5,337 nt of DNA, taken from assembly GCA_900755865.1 (NCBI GenBank), contig CAAEHZ010000050.1, positions 1 through 5,337 of the forward strand, read 5' to 3'. Positions within the stretch are counted from its first letter, which is position 1, and the number at the start of each line of letters is the position of its first letter. A program made the position numbers and the translations under genes. Shown here one piece after another: positions 1 through 5,337 of this stretch. The notes below the pieces were generated by a model. It had not been told where the DNA came from and did no database searches. It saw only the letters and a list, made by a program, of their open reading frames with translations. The DNA is from Lachnospiraceae bacterium (GTDB lineage Bacteria; Bacillota; Clostridia; Lachnospirales; Lachnospiraceae).

Positions 1-104
1 GCCCTGTCCTTCTCCTCTACCTCCTGATTCGCCTTATGAATTGCATCAATAATCTTTTCCTCTTCATAAGGAACAATCCGCCCATCCCGTTTCTGAATCT
101 TCAT
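1..104 (-). CDS. nrdD: Anaerobic ribonucleoside-triphosphate reductase, N-terminal fragment (cut by window edge)
   Basis: Only the first 34 codons plus two bases are inside the window. The translation begins MKIQKRDGRIVPYEEEKII, which is the start of an ATP-cone domain: the KRDGR-V-P-x-E-x-E-K-I-x-x-A-I pattern is seen directly. In Clostridia a protein opening with this domain is most often NrdD, the oxygen-sensitive glycyl-radical enzyme that reduces ribonucleoside triphosphates to dNTPs. The ATP cone is its allosteric dATP/ATP switch. The catalytic part and the glycyl-radical site lie outside the window. I chose the start by family resemblance; AGGAG lies 12 nt upstream, rather far. An in-frame ATG at 116 has AGGA 6 nt upstream and is a fair alternative; ATGs at 146, 152 and 158 have no ribosome site. 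Other ATP-cone reductases (NrdA, NrdJ) cannot be excluded from so short a piece. The NrdR-box-like sites upstream support a reductase gene. Confidence 0.8.
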   Translation of the reverse strand, partial: MKIQKRDGRIVPYEEEKIIDAIHKANQEVEEKDR

Positions 105-164
105 ACCCTCATACATCTCCTGTCCTGTAGTTCCTGCATTTTTCATATCCATAAGCATAATTTA

Positions 165-201
165 AGGAGCCGCGCACACTTTCCCGGACGGGGCAGCTCC
201 T
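165..201 (-). other. Possible hairpin in the nrdD leader
   Basis: In the minus-strand transcript AGGAGC (201-196) can pair with GCTCCT (170-165). The GC-rich interior holds a smaller CCC/GGG pairing. No T-run follows, so this is not a terminator. It lies in the roughly 140-nt leader of nrdD and touches the proximal NrdR-like box. Six outer base pairs around a 25-nt interior is modest support; it may be chance. Confidence 0.25.
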
Positions 202-214
202 CCATATCTTGTGT
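199..214 (-). promoter_or_regulatory. NrdR-box-like operator, proximal copy
   Basis: The minus strand reads ACACAAGATATGGAGG. Against the published NrdR consensus aCaCwAtATaTwGtgt it matches 12 of 16 positions, including CwA, the central AT, T11 and G13. Its centre is 32 bp, about three helical turns, from the distal copy at 231-246. That is the usual geometry of NrdR box pairs. The gene downstream is a reductase, the known NrdR target class. Confidence 0.6.
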
Positions 215-230
215 ATATTTCTTTATTCCG

Positions 231-246
231 CATCTACATTTTGTAT
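231..246 (-). promoter_or_regulatory. NrdR-box-like operator, distal copy, over the transcription start
   Basis: The minus strand reads ATACAAAATGTAGATG. It matches the NrdR consensus at 10 of 16 positions, and the left and central conserved bases (A-x-A-C-A-A, AT, T-A-G) are kept while the right flank is poor. It begins 4 bp after the -10 hexamer, so it should cover the transcription start, as expected for repression. The match alone is weak; the exact 32-bp phasing with the second copy and the reductase gene downstream raise confidence. Confidence 0.55.
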
Positions 247-250
247 TTTT

Positions 251-279
251 ATTATAGATTACTCTTCCTTAAAATGCAA
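251..279 (-). promoter_or_regulatory. Sigma-A promoter of nrdD
   Basis: On the minus strand TTGCAT (279-274) is followed after exactly 17 bp by a perfect TATAAT (256-251). Transcription would start near 244, giving a leader of about 140 nt before the codon at 104. The -35 box lies only 9 bp beyond the T-run of the upstream operon's terminator, so nrdD forms its own transcription unit. The NrdR-like boxes lie at and just after the start. Confidence 0.75.
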
Positions 280-288
280 TAGCAAAGT

Positions 289-323
289 AAAAAAACCGGC
301 ACCCTTTTCCGGGCACCGGTTTT
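289..323 (-). terminator. Rho-independent terminator of the ABC importer operon
   Basis: In the minus-strand RNA ACCGGUGCCC (320-311) pairs over its full length with GGGUGCCGGU (304-295). The loop is GGAAAA and A/U pairs extend the base. A run of seven U (295-289) follows. Two of the ten pairs are G-U. On the plus strand the same positions become C-A mismatches, so the structure is much better on the minus strand, matching the direction of the genes. It begins 22 nt after the binding-protein stop codon. Confidence 0.92.
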
Positions 324-345
324 CTTCTCACACATTCGCTCAAAC

Positions 346-1974
346 TTATTTATTTGCTGCGTACTGTGCGTTTACTTCCGCGATAATCTTGTCATATCCC
401 TTTGCACGGATATTGTCAAGACCTGTTGTGAACTGCTCCTTGGTAATAGCGCCGCAGATGTACTGAGTTCTCAGTGCAGTTGCTTCGTCATCCAGAGTCT
501 TTCCATCAACAGCATATGTTTCAGAGTTTACAAGGTAAGAAAGTGCAGGGTTGATTTCTGCGTAAGGAAGAGCTGCCTTGTAAGCGTCAGCCTGCGCCTG
601 GTCACGCTCTGTCTTCTGCAGAGGAATCAGAGCCTCAGTAGCCTCGGTAGAAGGAAGGAATGCCAGCATCTGGTTCAGTCCCTTGTAGTTACCGGCAAGA
701 GCTTCGTTCTCGGTATCAGTCTTTACAAGATAGCCATCCTGCATCTCATAGTTGATGCCCTCCAGACCATACTGAGTAATCAGAAGCATTTCAGGGTCAT
801 TGAGCTTGTCAAGCAGTGTCAATGCAGCGTCAATCTTCTCAGGTGTGTCAAGAGTGGTTGCGGAAAGAGTAAAGAATCCGTTGTAACCAGCAGTTGCAAG
901 AGTATGTCCATTGATAGCACCGTAAAGAACCATGGAAGCGGTCTCATCAGGATTTACTACGGAAGCAGTCTTTGTTTCATCTGCTACGAAGTAGTTCCAG
1001 ATTCTCTTACCAGAGTCCATAACGTCGATGTATACACCGTTTGCACCGGTCTTACATCCGTTAGACCATGTATCGGTAGGTCTGCTCGCCCAGTCAGCAG
1101 GCATCAAACCATCATCATACAACTTCTTGATGTAATCAGCAGCTTCAAAGTACTCATCCTGCATCCATACAGGAACCAGCTGTCCATTTACATCTGCCCA
1201 GCCGTTACCACAGCCGAACCATGTCTGAATAATATCGAAAGGACCTGTGTACAGAGTCATTTCCATACCGATTGTATCGTTCTTGCCGTTTCCATCGGGG
1301 TCATTGTAGGTAAATGCATACAACATATTGTATACATCATCGGGAGTTGCGTTCTCAGGAAGTTCTACACCAAGCTTCTCAGCCCAGTCCTGACGATAGC
1401 AAAGACCATAACGTCCAACGACACGGGAACGGGGAATAGCAATCAGCTTTCCGTCTACTGTCAGGTTAGCAGCAACTGCTTCAGACATACCGGACAGGTT
1501 GGGATACTTCTCGGAATCCCAGATATAATCATTCAGGTCTACGAAAGCACCGTTCTTTGCTGCAGAAACTACGTCACCGGTAACGGTACCACCCCAGGAA
1601 ATAATCTGAGGCATTGTCTTGGGGCTTGCCAGATACAGGGAGTTCTTCTCAGCCAGTGCATCGTTAGCTACCCACTGAAGTTCTACGTCAACACCAGTAT
1701 AATCCTCAATTGTCTGGAAAATCTGGTCTGCATACTCACCTACGTTGTTGTTACCTGCATTCAGGTCGATGACGCTGAAGCTGATAGTCTGACGCTCAGC
1801 CGGAGCTGCTTCGCTGGAAGGTGCTGCTGCAGAGCTGGTGTCTGTTGCAGTACTGGAAGGTGCTGCAGAAGAACCGGTAGTGCTGCTTTCGCTGCTTCCG
1901 CATGCAGCCATACCACATACCATAGCAGCGGAAAGTGCAACTGCTGCTACTTTTTCAAAACTTTTTCTTTTCAT
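346..1974 (-). CDS. Extracellular solute-binding lipoprotein of a CUT1-type carbohydrate ABC importer (LplA/YtcQ-like)
   Basis: This 542-residue protein should be anchored on the outer face of the membrane and hand a sugar ligand to the two permeases encoded upstream. Residues 1-24 form a lipoprotein signal peptide (basic MKRK, hydrophobic core, lipobox MAAC with Cys25 as lipidation site). A Ser/Thr/Ala linker follows to about residue 60. The rest resembles large family 1 binding proteins of the LplA type. Residues 224-234 (NDPDGNGKNDT) match the EF-hand-like calcium loop known from the alginate-binding proteins AlgQ1/AlgQ2, with Asp225, Asp227, Asn229, Lys231 and Asp233 in place. The C-terminal GYDKIIAEVNAQY segment is typical of the family. 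The start is fixed by AAAGGAGG (1987-1980) 5 nt upstream. It is the last gene of the operon, 86 nt after permease 2 and followed by a terminator. The substrate cannot be read from the sequence; an oligosaccharide or uronide is an inference from the family. Confidence 0.93.
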   Translation of the reverse strand: MKRKSFEKVAAVALSAAMVCGMAACGSSESSTTGSSAAPSSTATDTSSAAAPSSEAAPAERQTISFSVIDLNAGNNNVGEYADQIFQTIEDYTGVDVELQWVANDALAEKNSLYLASPKTMPQIISWGGTVTGDVVSAAKNGAFVDLNDYIWDSEKYPNLSGMSEAVAANLTVDGKLIAIPRSRVVGRYGLCYRQDWAEKLGVELPENATPDDVYNMLYAFTYNDPDGNGKNDTIGMEMTLYTGPFDIIQTWFGCGNGWADVNGQLVPVWMQDEYFEAADYIKKLYDDGLMPADWASRPTDTWSNGCKTGANGVYIDVMDSGKRIWNYFVADETKTASVVNPDETASMVLYGAINGHTLATAGYNGFFTLSATTLDTPEKIDAALTLLDKLNDPEMLLITQYGLEGINYEMQDGYLVKTDTENEALAGNYKGLNQMLAFLPSTEATEALIPLQKTERDQAQADAYKAALPYAEINPALSYLVNSETYAVDGKTLDDEATALRTQYICGAITKEQFTTGLDNIRAKGYDKIIAEVNAQYAANK

Positions 1975-2001
1975 GTTATCCTCCTTTTGGAAACTTGTTT
2001 T

Positions 2002-2038
2002 ATGATGAAGGGGGAAGCTTATACCTTCCCCTTATCAT
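2002..2038 (-). other. Intercistronic hairpin between permease 2 and the binding-protein gene
   Basis: GGGGAAG (2011-2017) pairs with CTTCCCC (2025-2031) around a 7-nt loop. The stem continues through AA/TT and ATGAT/ATCAT (2002-2006 with 2034-2038) across two single-G bulges. No T-run follows on the minus strand, so a terminator is unlikely. The position before a binding-protein gene suggests a processing or stabilising element allowing more binding protein than permease; that role is inferred. Confidence 0.6.
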
Positions 2039-2060
2039 GCAGTTTGTAAGCTGCTGTTCC

Positions 2061-2969
2061 TTAACCCTTTACGGCACCTACCATAACACCCTTGGTAAAG
2101 TACTTCTGTACGAAAGGATATACACACAGAATAGGAACAGTTGCGATAACGGTACATGCCATCTTTACTGCCTTGTCAGGGGGCGCACCGTTCAAATCGT
2201 AGTCCAGAACAGTATCCGAAATCGTAGATGTCAGCAGGATAATGGAACGAAGCTGAATCTGAATCGGGAACTTTTCAGGGGACTGTAAGTAAATCATGGC
2301 ACTGAAGTAATCATTCCAGAAGCCTACTCCGTAAAACAGAGAGATGGAAGCGATTACCGGCTTGGACAGAGGCAGCGCACCCTTTGTGAAAATCTGTAAA
2401 TCGTTTGCACCGTCCATATAGGAAGCCTCATCCAGCTCCACAGGAAGTCCTGAGAAGAACTTCTTGATAATAATCATGTTAAAAGGACTAATCAGTCCGG
2501 GCAGAACCAGTGCCCAGTAAGTATCCAGCAGACCATAGGACTGAATAACAATATAGGAAGGAATCATACCACCGCTGAACAGCATGGTAACGATTACCAT
2601 ATTCATAATCCAGTTACGTCCGCGGAAATGTGCCTTGGACAAAGGGTATGCAAAGGTCAGAGAGAAAATCATACACATTGTTGTTCCAAGTGCGGTAAGG
2701 ACAATAGAGTTTCTCAAGCCTCTTAAAATATTTGCTGTCTGAATCGCATATCTGTAAGCATTGATGGACCATACACTGGGGATGATGAAAAATGCTTTTT
2801 CTGTCAGTTCCTTCTCAGTAGCAAAGGAACCTGCCAGCACATACATGAAAGGAAGCACTGTACTAAGTGCAATCAGTCCCAGCACAACATATATAATTAC
2901 GTCCACGATGCGGTCGCCAACACTTTTCTTGACTCTCACACCCTGTTTCATAGCGTGCGCTTTTGCCAT
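2061..2969 (-). CDS. Carbohydrate ABC transporter permease, YtcP/LplC type (MalG-like)
   Basis: This 302-residue inner-membrane subunit forms half of the sugar channel with the permease encoded just upstream. About six membrane helices are visible (roughly 22-45, 87-110, 121-143, 150-168, 203-222, 268-286). The cytoplasmic EAA loop that docks the ATPase is at about 179-204 (LDEASYMDGANDLQIF, then LPLSKP) with the invariant DGA at 186-188. The C-terminal end YPFVQKYFTKGVMVGAVKG is characteristic of the MalG-side permeases of this family. The start is set by AGGAGG (2984-2979), 9 nt upstream; an internal Met7 has no better site. That ribosome site overlaps the stop codon of permease 1, so translation is probably coupled. 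Length is normal for the family. Function is secure, substrate unknown. Confidence 0.95.
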   Translation of the reverse strand: MAKAHAMKQGVRVKKSVGDRIVDVIIYVVLGLIALSTVLPFMYVLAGSFATEKELTEKAFFIIPSVWSINAYRYAIQTANILRGLRNSIVLTALGTTMCMIFSLTFAYPLSKAHFRGRNWIMNMVIVTMLFSGGMIPSYIVIQSYGLLDTYWALVLPGLISPFNMIIIKKFFSGLPVELDEASYMDGANDLQIFTKGALPLSKPVIASISLFYGVGFWNDYFSAMIYLQSPEKFPIQIQLRSIILLTSTISDTVLDYDLNGAPPDKAVKMACTVIATVPILCVYPFVQKYFTKGVMVGAVKG

Positions 2970-2978
2970 TTTTCTTCA

Positions 2979-2985
2979 CCTCCTA
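2979..2985 (-). promoter_or_regulatory. Ribosome binding site of permease 2 overlapping the stop codon of permease 1
   Basis: The minus strand reads TAGGAGG: TAG (2985-2983) ends permease 1, and AGGAGG (2984-2979) is the ribosome site of permease 2, whose ATG begins at 2969. A ribosome ending the first gene would sit on the next site. This fits equimolar synthesis of the two halves of the channel. Confidence 0.85.
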
Positions 2986-3957
2986 GTATAATCCGCTCTC
3001 GCCGAATGCCTTGGCTACACGGTCAGATAAAAGTACCATAATCATGCCGACAATAGATTTAAACATACCGGCTGCGGTAGAGAAGGAATACTGTCCGCTT
3101 CGGATACCCTTTGTATAAATGTAGGTATCGAATACTTCTGCACGGGCGATATTCAGGTCGTTTCGCATCAGGAAAATCTGCTCATATCCTGTATTCAGGA
3201 TTCCGCCCACACGGAGAATCAGCATCATAATGATAGTTCCGCGGATTGCAGGAAGGGTGATGTGCCACATCAATCTCCATCTTCCTGCGCCGTCTACTCT
3301 CGCTGCTTCGTAAAGCTCCTGGTCTACAGAAGAAAGCGCTGCCAGAAATACGATAGTTCCGTAACCTGTTTCTCTCCAGATATCCTGACCTACAATCAAT
3401 CCCCAGAAAGTAGACGCCTGCGACAGAATATCAAAGGTCTGACCACCGGAAATTGCCTTGTAAATTACGTTCATAACACCATCTGTTACGTTGAACAGCT
3501 GGTAGGTAAGGCTGGCTACAATAACCCAGGATACAAAGTGCGGAACGTATACAAGTGTCTGAACCACTCTCTTGTAACCGCTGTGTCTTACTTCATTTAA
3601 GAACAGGGACAAAATAATCGGTGCCGGGAAATACAAAAACAGCTGTAATAAGCTGATTCCCAATGTATTATAGAGCAACCGGGTAAAGTCCGCTGTTCCG
3701 AAGAACTTTCTGAACTGCTCCAGACCAACCCAGGGGCTTGCCCAGATTCCTTTGAAAGGACTGTATTCCTTAAAGGCAATAATAAGTCCTCCCATCGGTA
3801 TGTAACGGAACATAATGAAATAGATAATACCGGGGAGTATCAAAAAATACAGCCACTTATGCTGCACTACATACTGCCATGTGCTCTTGTGATGCGGGCG
3901 TATCACCTGTCCATTTGAAAGCGTCACATATCCTTTTTTGCTTTTTGACTTTTCCAT
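2983..3957 (-). CDS. Carbohydrate ABC transporter permease, LplB type (MalF-like)
   Basis: This 324-residue inner-membrane subunit is first in the operon and pairs with the YtcP-type permease downstream. A basic cytoplasmic tail (about 1-33) is followed by roughly six helices (34-56, 93-120, 129-153, 183-207, 239-262, 290-312). The segment PGIIYFIMFRYIPMGGLIIAF around 42-62 is typical of LplB proteins. The EAA loop is at about 212-238 (DQELYEAARVDGAGRWRLMW, then HITLP) with Glu218-Ala-Ala and DGA at 222-224; it should contact the ATPase. The protein ends SGLY, and length is normal. The start is supported by AAAGGTGG (3970-3963), one base off consensus, 5 nt upstream. No ATPase gene accompanies the operon in the window, so a shared MsmX-like ATPase is inferred. 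Confidence 0.95.
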   Translation of the reverse strand: MEKSKSKKGYVTLSNGQVIRPHHKSTWQYVVQHKWLYFLILPGIIYFIMFRYIPMGGLIIAFKEYSPFKGIWASPWVGLEQFRKFFGTADFTRLLYNTLGISLLQLFLYFPAPIILSLFLNEVRHSGYKRVVQTLVYVPHFVSWVIVASLTYQLFNVTDGVMNVIYKAISGGQTFDILSQASTFWGLIVGQDIWRETGYGTIVFLAALSSVDQELYEAARVDGAGRWRLMWHITLPAIRGTIIMMLILRVGGILNTGYEQIFLMRNDLNIARAEVFDTYIYTKGIRSGQYSFSTAAGMFKSIVGMIMVLLSDRVAKAFGESGLY

Positions 3958-4012
3958 TTAGACCACCTTTCTGTTATTTTTCAACGGGTTTCTTTTGTTT
4001 TTCTTTGTTTGT

Positions 4013-4024
4013 GCATTTTGCATA
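4013..4024. repeat. 12-bp direct repeat GCATTTTGCATA, copy near the importer start
   Basis: GCATTTTGCATA recurs exactly at 4130-4141, 117 bp away, in the same intergenic region. Each copy has GCA/TGC inverted arms around TTT. This copy lies at or just after the start expected from the TTGACG promoter candidate. It could be an operator for the neighbouring AraC-type regulator, which often bind direct repeats, but the region is AT-rich and chance is possible. Confidence 0.4.
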
Positions 4025-4049
4025 TCAATTTCTTTCTGCACCCCGTCAA
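4021..4049 (-). promoter_or_regulatory. Weak promoter candidate for the ABC importer operon
   Basis: TTGACG (4049-4044) is a good -35 box, but the hexamer 17 bp later, GATATG (4026-4021), is poor. At 19 bp spacing TATGCA preceded by TG is an alternative. A weak -10 would fit a promoter needing an activator such as the adjacent AraC-type protein. Further upstream TATAAA (4162-4157) is a good -10 without a matching -35. I cannot decide between them. Confidence 0.35.
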
Positions 4050-4101
4050 CATAGTGTAAGTTTATCATTCTAATCAGGATTACGTCTATAATCATTTTCT
4101 T

Positions 4102-4116
4102 ATGGAAGCGCTTTCT
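4102..4116. promoter_or_regulatory. cre-like catabolite repression site (CcpA)
   Basis: ATGGAAGCGCTTTCT matches the Gram-positive cre consensus WTGNAANCGNWWNCA at every defined position but the last. Its core GGAAGCGCTTTC is a near-perfect palindrome. It lies in the upstream region of the sugar importer, between the regulator and permease 1. It is upstream of the TTGACG candidate but downstream of the TATAAA candidate, so roadblock repression is possible only from the latter. A LacI-family protein other than CcpA is an alternative. Confidence 0.65.
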
Positions 4117-4129
4117 TTCCTTCCTTTTG

Positions 4130-4141
4130 GCATTTTGCATA
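4130..4141. repeat. 12-bp direct repeat GCATTTTGCATA, copy upstream of the cre site
   Basis: This is an exact copy of the element at 4013-4024, same orientation, 117 bp apart, with the cre-like site between the two. It lies 14 bp from the cre site. It is a possible regulator-binding site; nothing else in the sequence assigns it. Confidence 0.4.
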
Positions 4142-4170
4142 AAAATAACATGTGTATTTATATTTCAGGC

Positions 4171-4229
4171 AAAAAAATAATCATTATCCTGCTTCCCATT
4201 TTCACCGAAAAGAAGATAATGATTATTTT
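4171..4229 (-). terminator. Probable terminator of the regulator gene: long AT-rich hairpin with T-run
   Basis: AAAATAATCATTATC (4174-4188) and GATAATGATTATTTT (4215-4229) form a perfect 15-bp inverted repeat. The 26-nt loop can fold further through CTTC/GAAG and TTTTC/GAAAA around ACC. On the minus strand the hairpin starts 19 nt after the regulator's stop codon and ends in seven T (4177-4171), as expected of a rho-independent terminator, though the stem is unusually AT-rich. Each arm also resembles a Fur/PerR-type 7-1-7 box, so a protein-binding role is an alternative or additional reading. Confidence 0.7.
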
Positions 4230-4248
4230 ATAAAGGTTTTAGAAAAAT

Positions 4249-5337
4249 TTAGTACAGTTTACGAAACTTTCCCGGCGTCACTCCTGTGCTCTTACTGAAG
4301 AACCGGATAAAATTCTGAGCATTTGTGTAATTCAATTCTGCTGCAATCTCCGCCACAGAGAGGGACGAATTTAATAACAAGTGCTTTGCTTCCTCTATCT
4401 TGTACTCTTCCAGGCAATCTGTAAAGGATTTTCCCTTTTCCATTTTCAGCACTTTCCATATATAGGTAGGATGAACTCCTAAAATATCTGCACACTCTGT
4501 CAGTGTAATATTGCCCTTTTTGCTGGCAATCAGATTCTCAATATCCTGCAAAATGGAATATGCCTTCTGATTCATCAGCTCATCCCTTGCCGCCAGAATC
4601 GGGTCAATGATATTCGCCTTGATATAACGCCTCTCTCTGGATGGCTCCAACGCCTCCAGAATTTCAGCATACAGCTTTCTTAAGCCCTGGGGATAAATCT
4701 CCTCCAGCTTTACATGTGCCTCCATCGCCGTTACCAGAATCGCATTGACATACCGGAGCATATAGACCATCACCTGACTGGCAGAAGCTCCCCCCATCCG
4801 GGATACCAGACTGCAGAACTTATCCGTTGTCTGGTAGCACTGGTTTTTATCCATCGCCTTGATTCCTGCCTGAATTTCCTTTTCATAGGTATCATCATAT
4901 CCGTTTCCCGGCGTCATAGTAGAACTGCTTAAGTAAAAATGACAGTTTTCCATCTGTTCTCTGGTATTTCTTCTGTCATCCAGATTATTGAGGGAACCGG
5001 TCAGCGCCATAATGCTCTCCCGGTAGGCTGCCTGAATATGCTTATAATCCGTATGGTTTGTGCTGACACCCATTAAAAGCCTGTAACCGCTGACCTCCTC
5101 GGAATACTGTTGCAATTCCCGATAGTAGGCTTCGATTCTTTCCAAAAGCCTGTACTCGTCATTCTCCGCAAATATAGCAAAAATCGTACAGGCATTGTAA
5201 ATCGGAGGCATCCATGCAAGCTCCCGGATACTCTCCGGCATCTGGGACACCAGCTGCAGACAAATCACATCCTCCTTGACATTGCTCTGTTCTTCCTCTT
5301 CCTCCCGCAAATCCAGAACTACTACCACGGTTGCAAA
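4249..5337 (-). CDS. AraC-family transcriptional regulator, C-terminal part (N-terminus beyond window edge)
   Basis: At least 362 codons are visible and the frame stays open to the window edge. A GTG at 5328 has no ribosome site, so the true start lies outside. Numbering from that GTG, residues 1-112 (VVVLDL near the start, GYRLLMGVSTNHTDYKHIQAAYRESIMAL at 81-109) resemble the degenerate GGDEF-like domain of large AraC regulators. A helical linker (about 145-260) follows. The C-terminal 95 residues are the DNA-binding domain: first helix-turn-helix near 275-294 (LTECADILGVHPTYIWKVLK), second near 324-357 (SVAEIAAELNYTNAQNFIRF, then TGVTPGKFRK). The missing part may be a membrane sensor, as in B. 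subtilis YtdP, or a receiver domain, as in YesN; I cannot tell. It precedes the importer in the same orientation and probably controls it. A run of five Glu (REEEEEQ) is unusual but harmless. Confidence 0.9.
   Translation of the reverse strand, partial: FATVVVVLDLREEEEEQSNVKEDVICLQLVSQMPESIRELAWMPPIYNACTIFAIFAENDEYRLLERIEAYYRELQQYSEEVSGYRLLMGVSTNHTDYKHIQAAYRESIMALTGSLNNLDDRRNTREQMENCHFYLSSSTMTPGNGYDDTYEKEIQAGIKAMDKNQCYQTTDKFCSLVSRMGGASASQVMVYMLRYVNAILVTAMEAHVKLEEIYPQGLRKLYAEILEALEPSRERRYIKANIIDPILAARDELMNQKAYSILQDIENLIASKKGNITLTECADILGVHPTYIWKVLKMEKGKSFTDCLEEYKIEEAKHLLLNSSLSVAEIAAELNYTNAQNFIRFFSKSTGVTPGKFRKLY

Noticed and set aside
105..250. Riboswitch in the nrdD leader
   Set aside because: The leader has one modest hairpin and no conserved cobalamin-type or other riboswitch core that I can recognise; the NrdR-like boxes explain its control better.
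36..257. Plus-strand frame (73 codons) across the nrdD start and promoter
   Set aside because: It overlaps the ATP-cone coding sequence and its promoter on the other strand, with low-complexity composition and no ribosome site.
904..2049. Long open frame (381 codons) on the plus strand opposite the binding-protein gene
   Set aside because: It lies antisense to a clearly real lipoprotein gene. Its translation is Cys- and Ser-rich with no recognisable domain, so it is a shadow frame.
3958..4140. 60-codon Lys-rich frame on the minus strand ending directly at the permease 1 start codon
   Set aside because: No ribosome site precedes it or its internal ATGs. It spans the cre-like site and promoter candidate, and its composition follows the A-rich intergenic DNA.
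4157..4162. TATAAA as the main -10 box of the importer operon
   Set aside because: No acceptable -35 hexamer exists at 15-19 bp, where the DNA is the terminator stem. It is kept only as an alternative.
4292..4495. Minus-strand frame (67 codons) inside the AraC DNA-binding domain
   Set aside because: It is an out-of-frame reading of the conserved helix-turn-helix coding region.

Overview
The window looks like chromosomal DNA of an anaerobic gut-type member of the Firmicutes, most likely Lachnospiraceae. The signs are near-consensus AGGAGG ribosome sites, a Lys/Arg-rich lipoprotein signal peptide, a LplB/YtcP-type sugar importer with an AraC regulator, a CcpA-type cre sequence, and an anaerobic ribonucleotide reductase gene. 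The taxon is inferred from style only, as no marker gene is complete enough to prove it. Every gene lies on the minus strand, so the biological order runs from right to left.

Layout in transcription order. (1) Positions 5337-4249: the C-terminal part of a large AraC-family regulator whose N-terminus lies outside the window. (2) Positions 4248-3958: a 291-nt intergenic region. It holds a long AT-rich hairpin with a T-run (probable terminator of the regulator), a strong cre-like site, a 12-bp direct repeat and a weak promoter candidate. (3) Positions 3957-346: a three-gene carbohydrate importer operon, permease 1 (LplB type), permease 2 (YtcP/LplC type) and a lipoprotein solute-binding protein. 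The two permease genes are tightly coupled. The binding-protein gene is set off by an 86-nt spacer with a hairpin and has its own strong ribosome site. (4) Positions 323-289: a strand-specific rho-independent terminator that ends the operon. (5) Positions 279-105: a promoter and two phased NrdR-box-like sites. (6) Positions 104-1: the first 34 codons of an anaerobic ribonucleotide reductase gene (nrdD).

How the genes work together: the lipoprotein should capture a sugar, probably an oligosaccharide, outside the membrane and deliver it to the heterodimeric permease. No ATP-binding subunit is encoded here, so a shared MsmX/MsmK-like ATPase elsewhere is expected. The regulator upstream is the natural candidate for substrate-dependent control, and the cre site suggests carbon catabolite repression on top of that. 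nrdD is a separate transcription unit, probably repressed by NrdR when (d)ATP is plentiful.

I see no mobile element, CRISPR array, tRNA, rRNA or wholly new gene system. The less ordinary material is regulatory: the phased NrdR boxes, the Fur/PerR-like arms of the regulator's terminator hairpin, and the paired repeats around the cre site.
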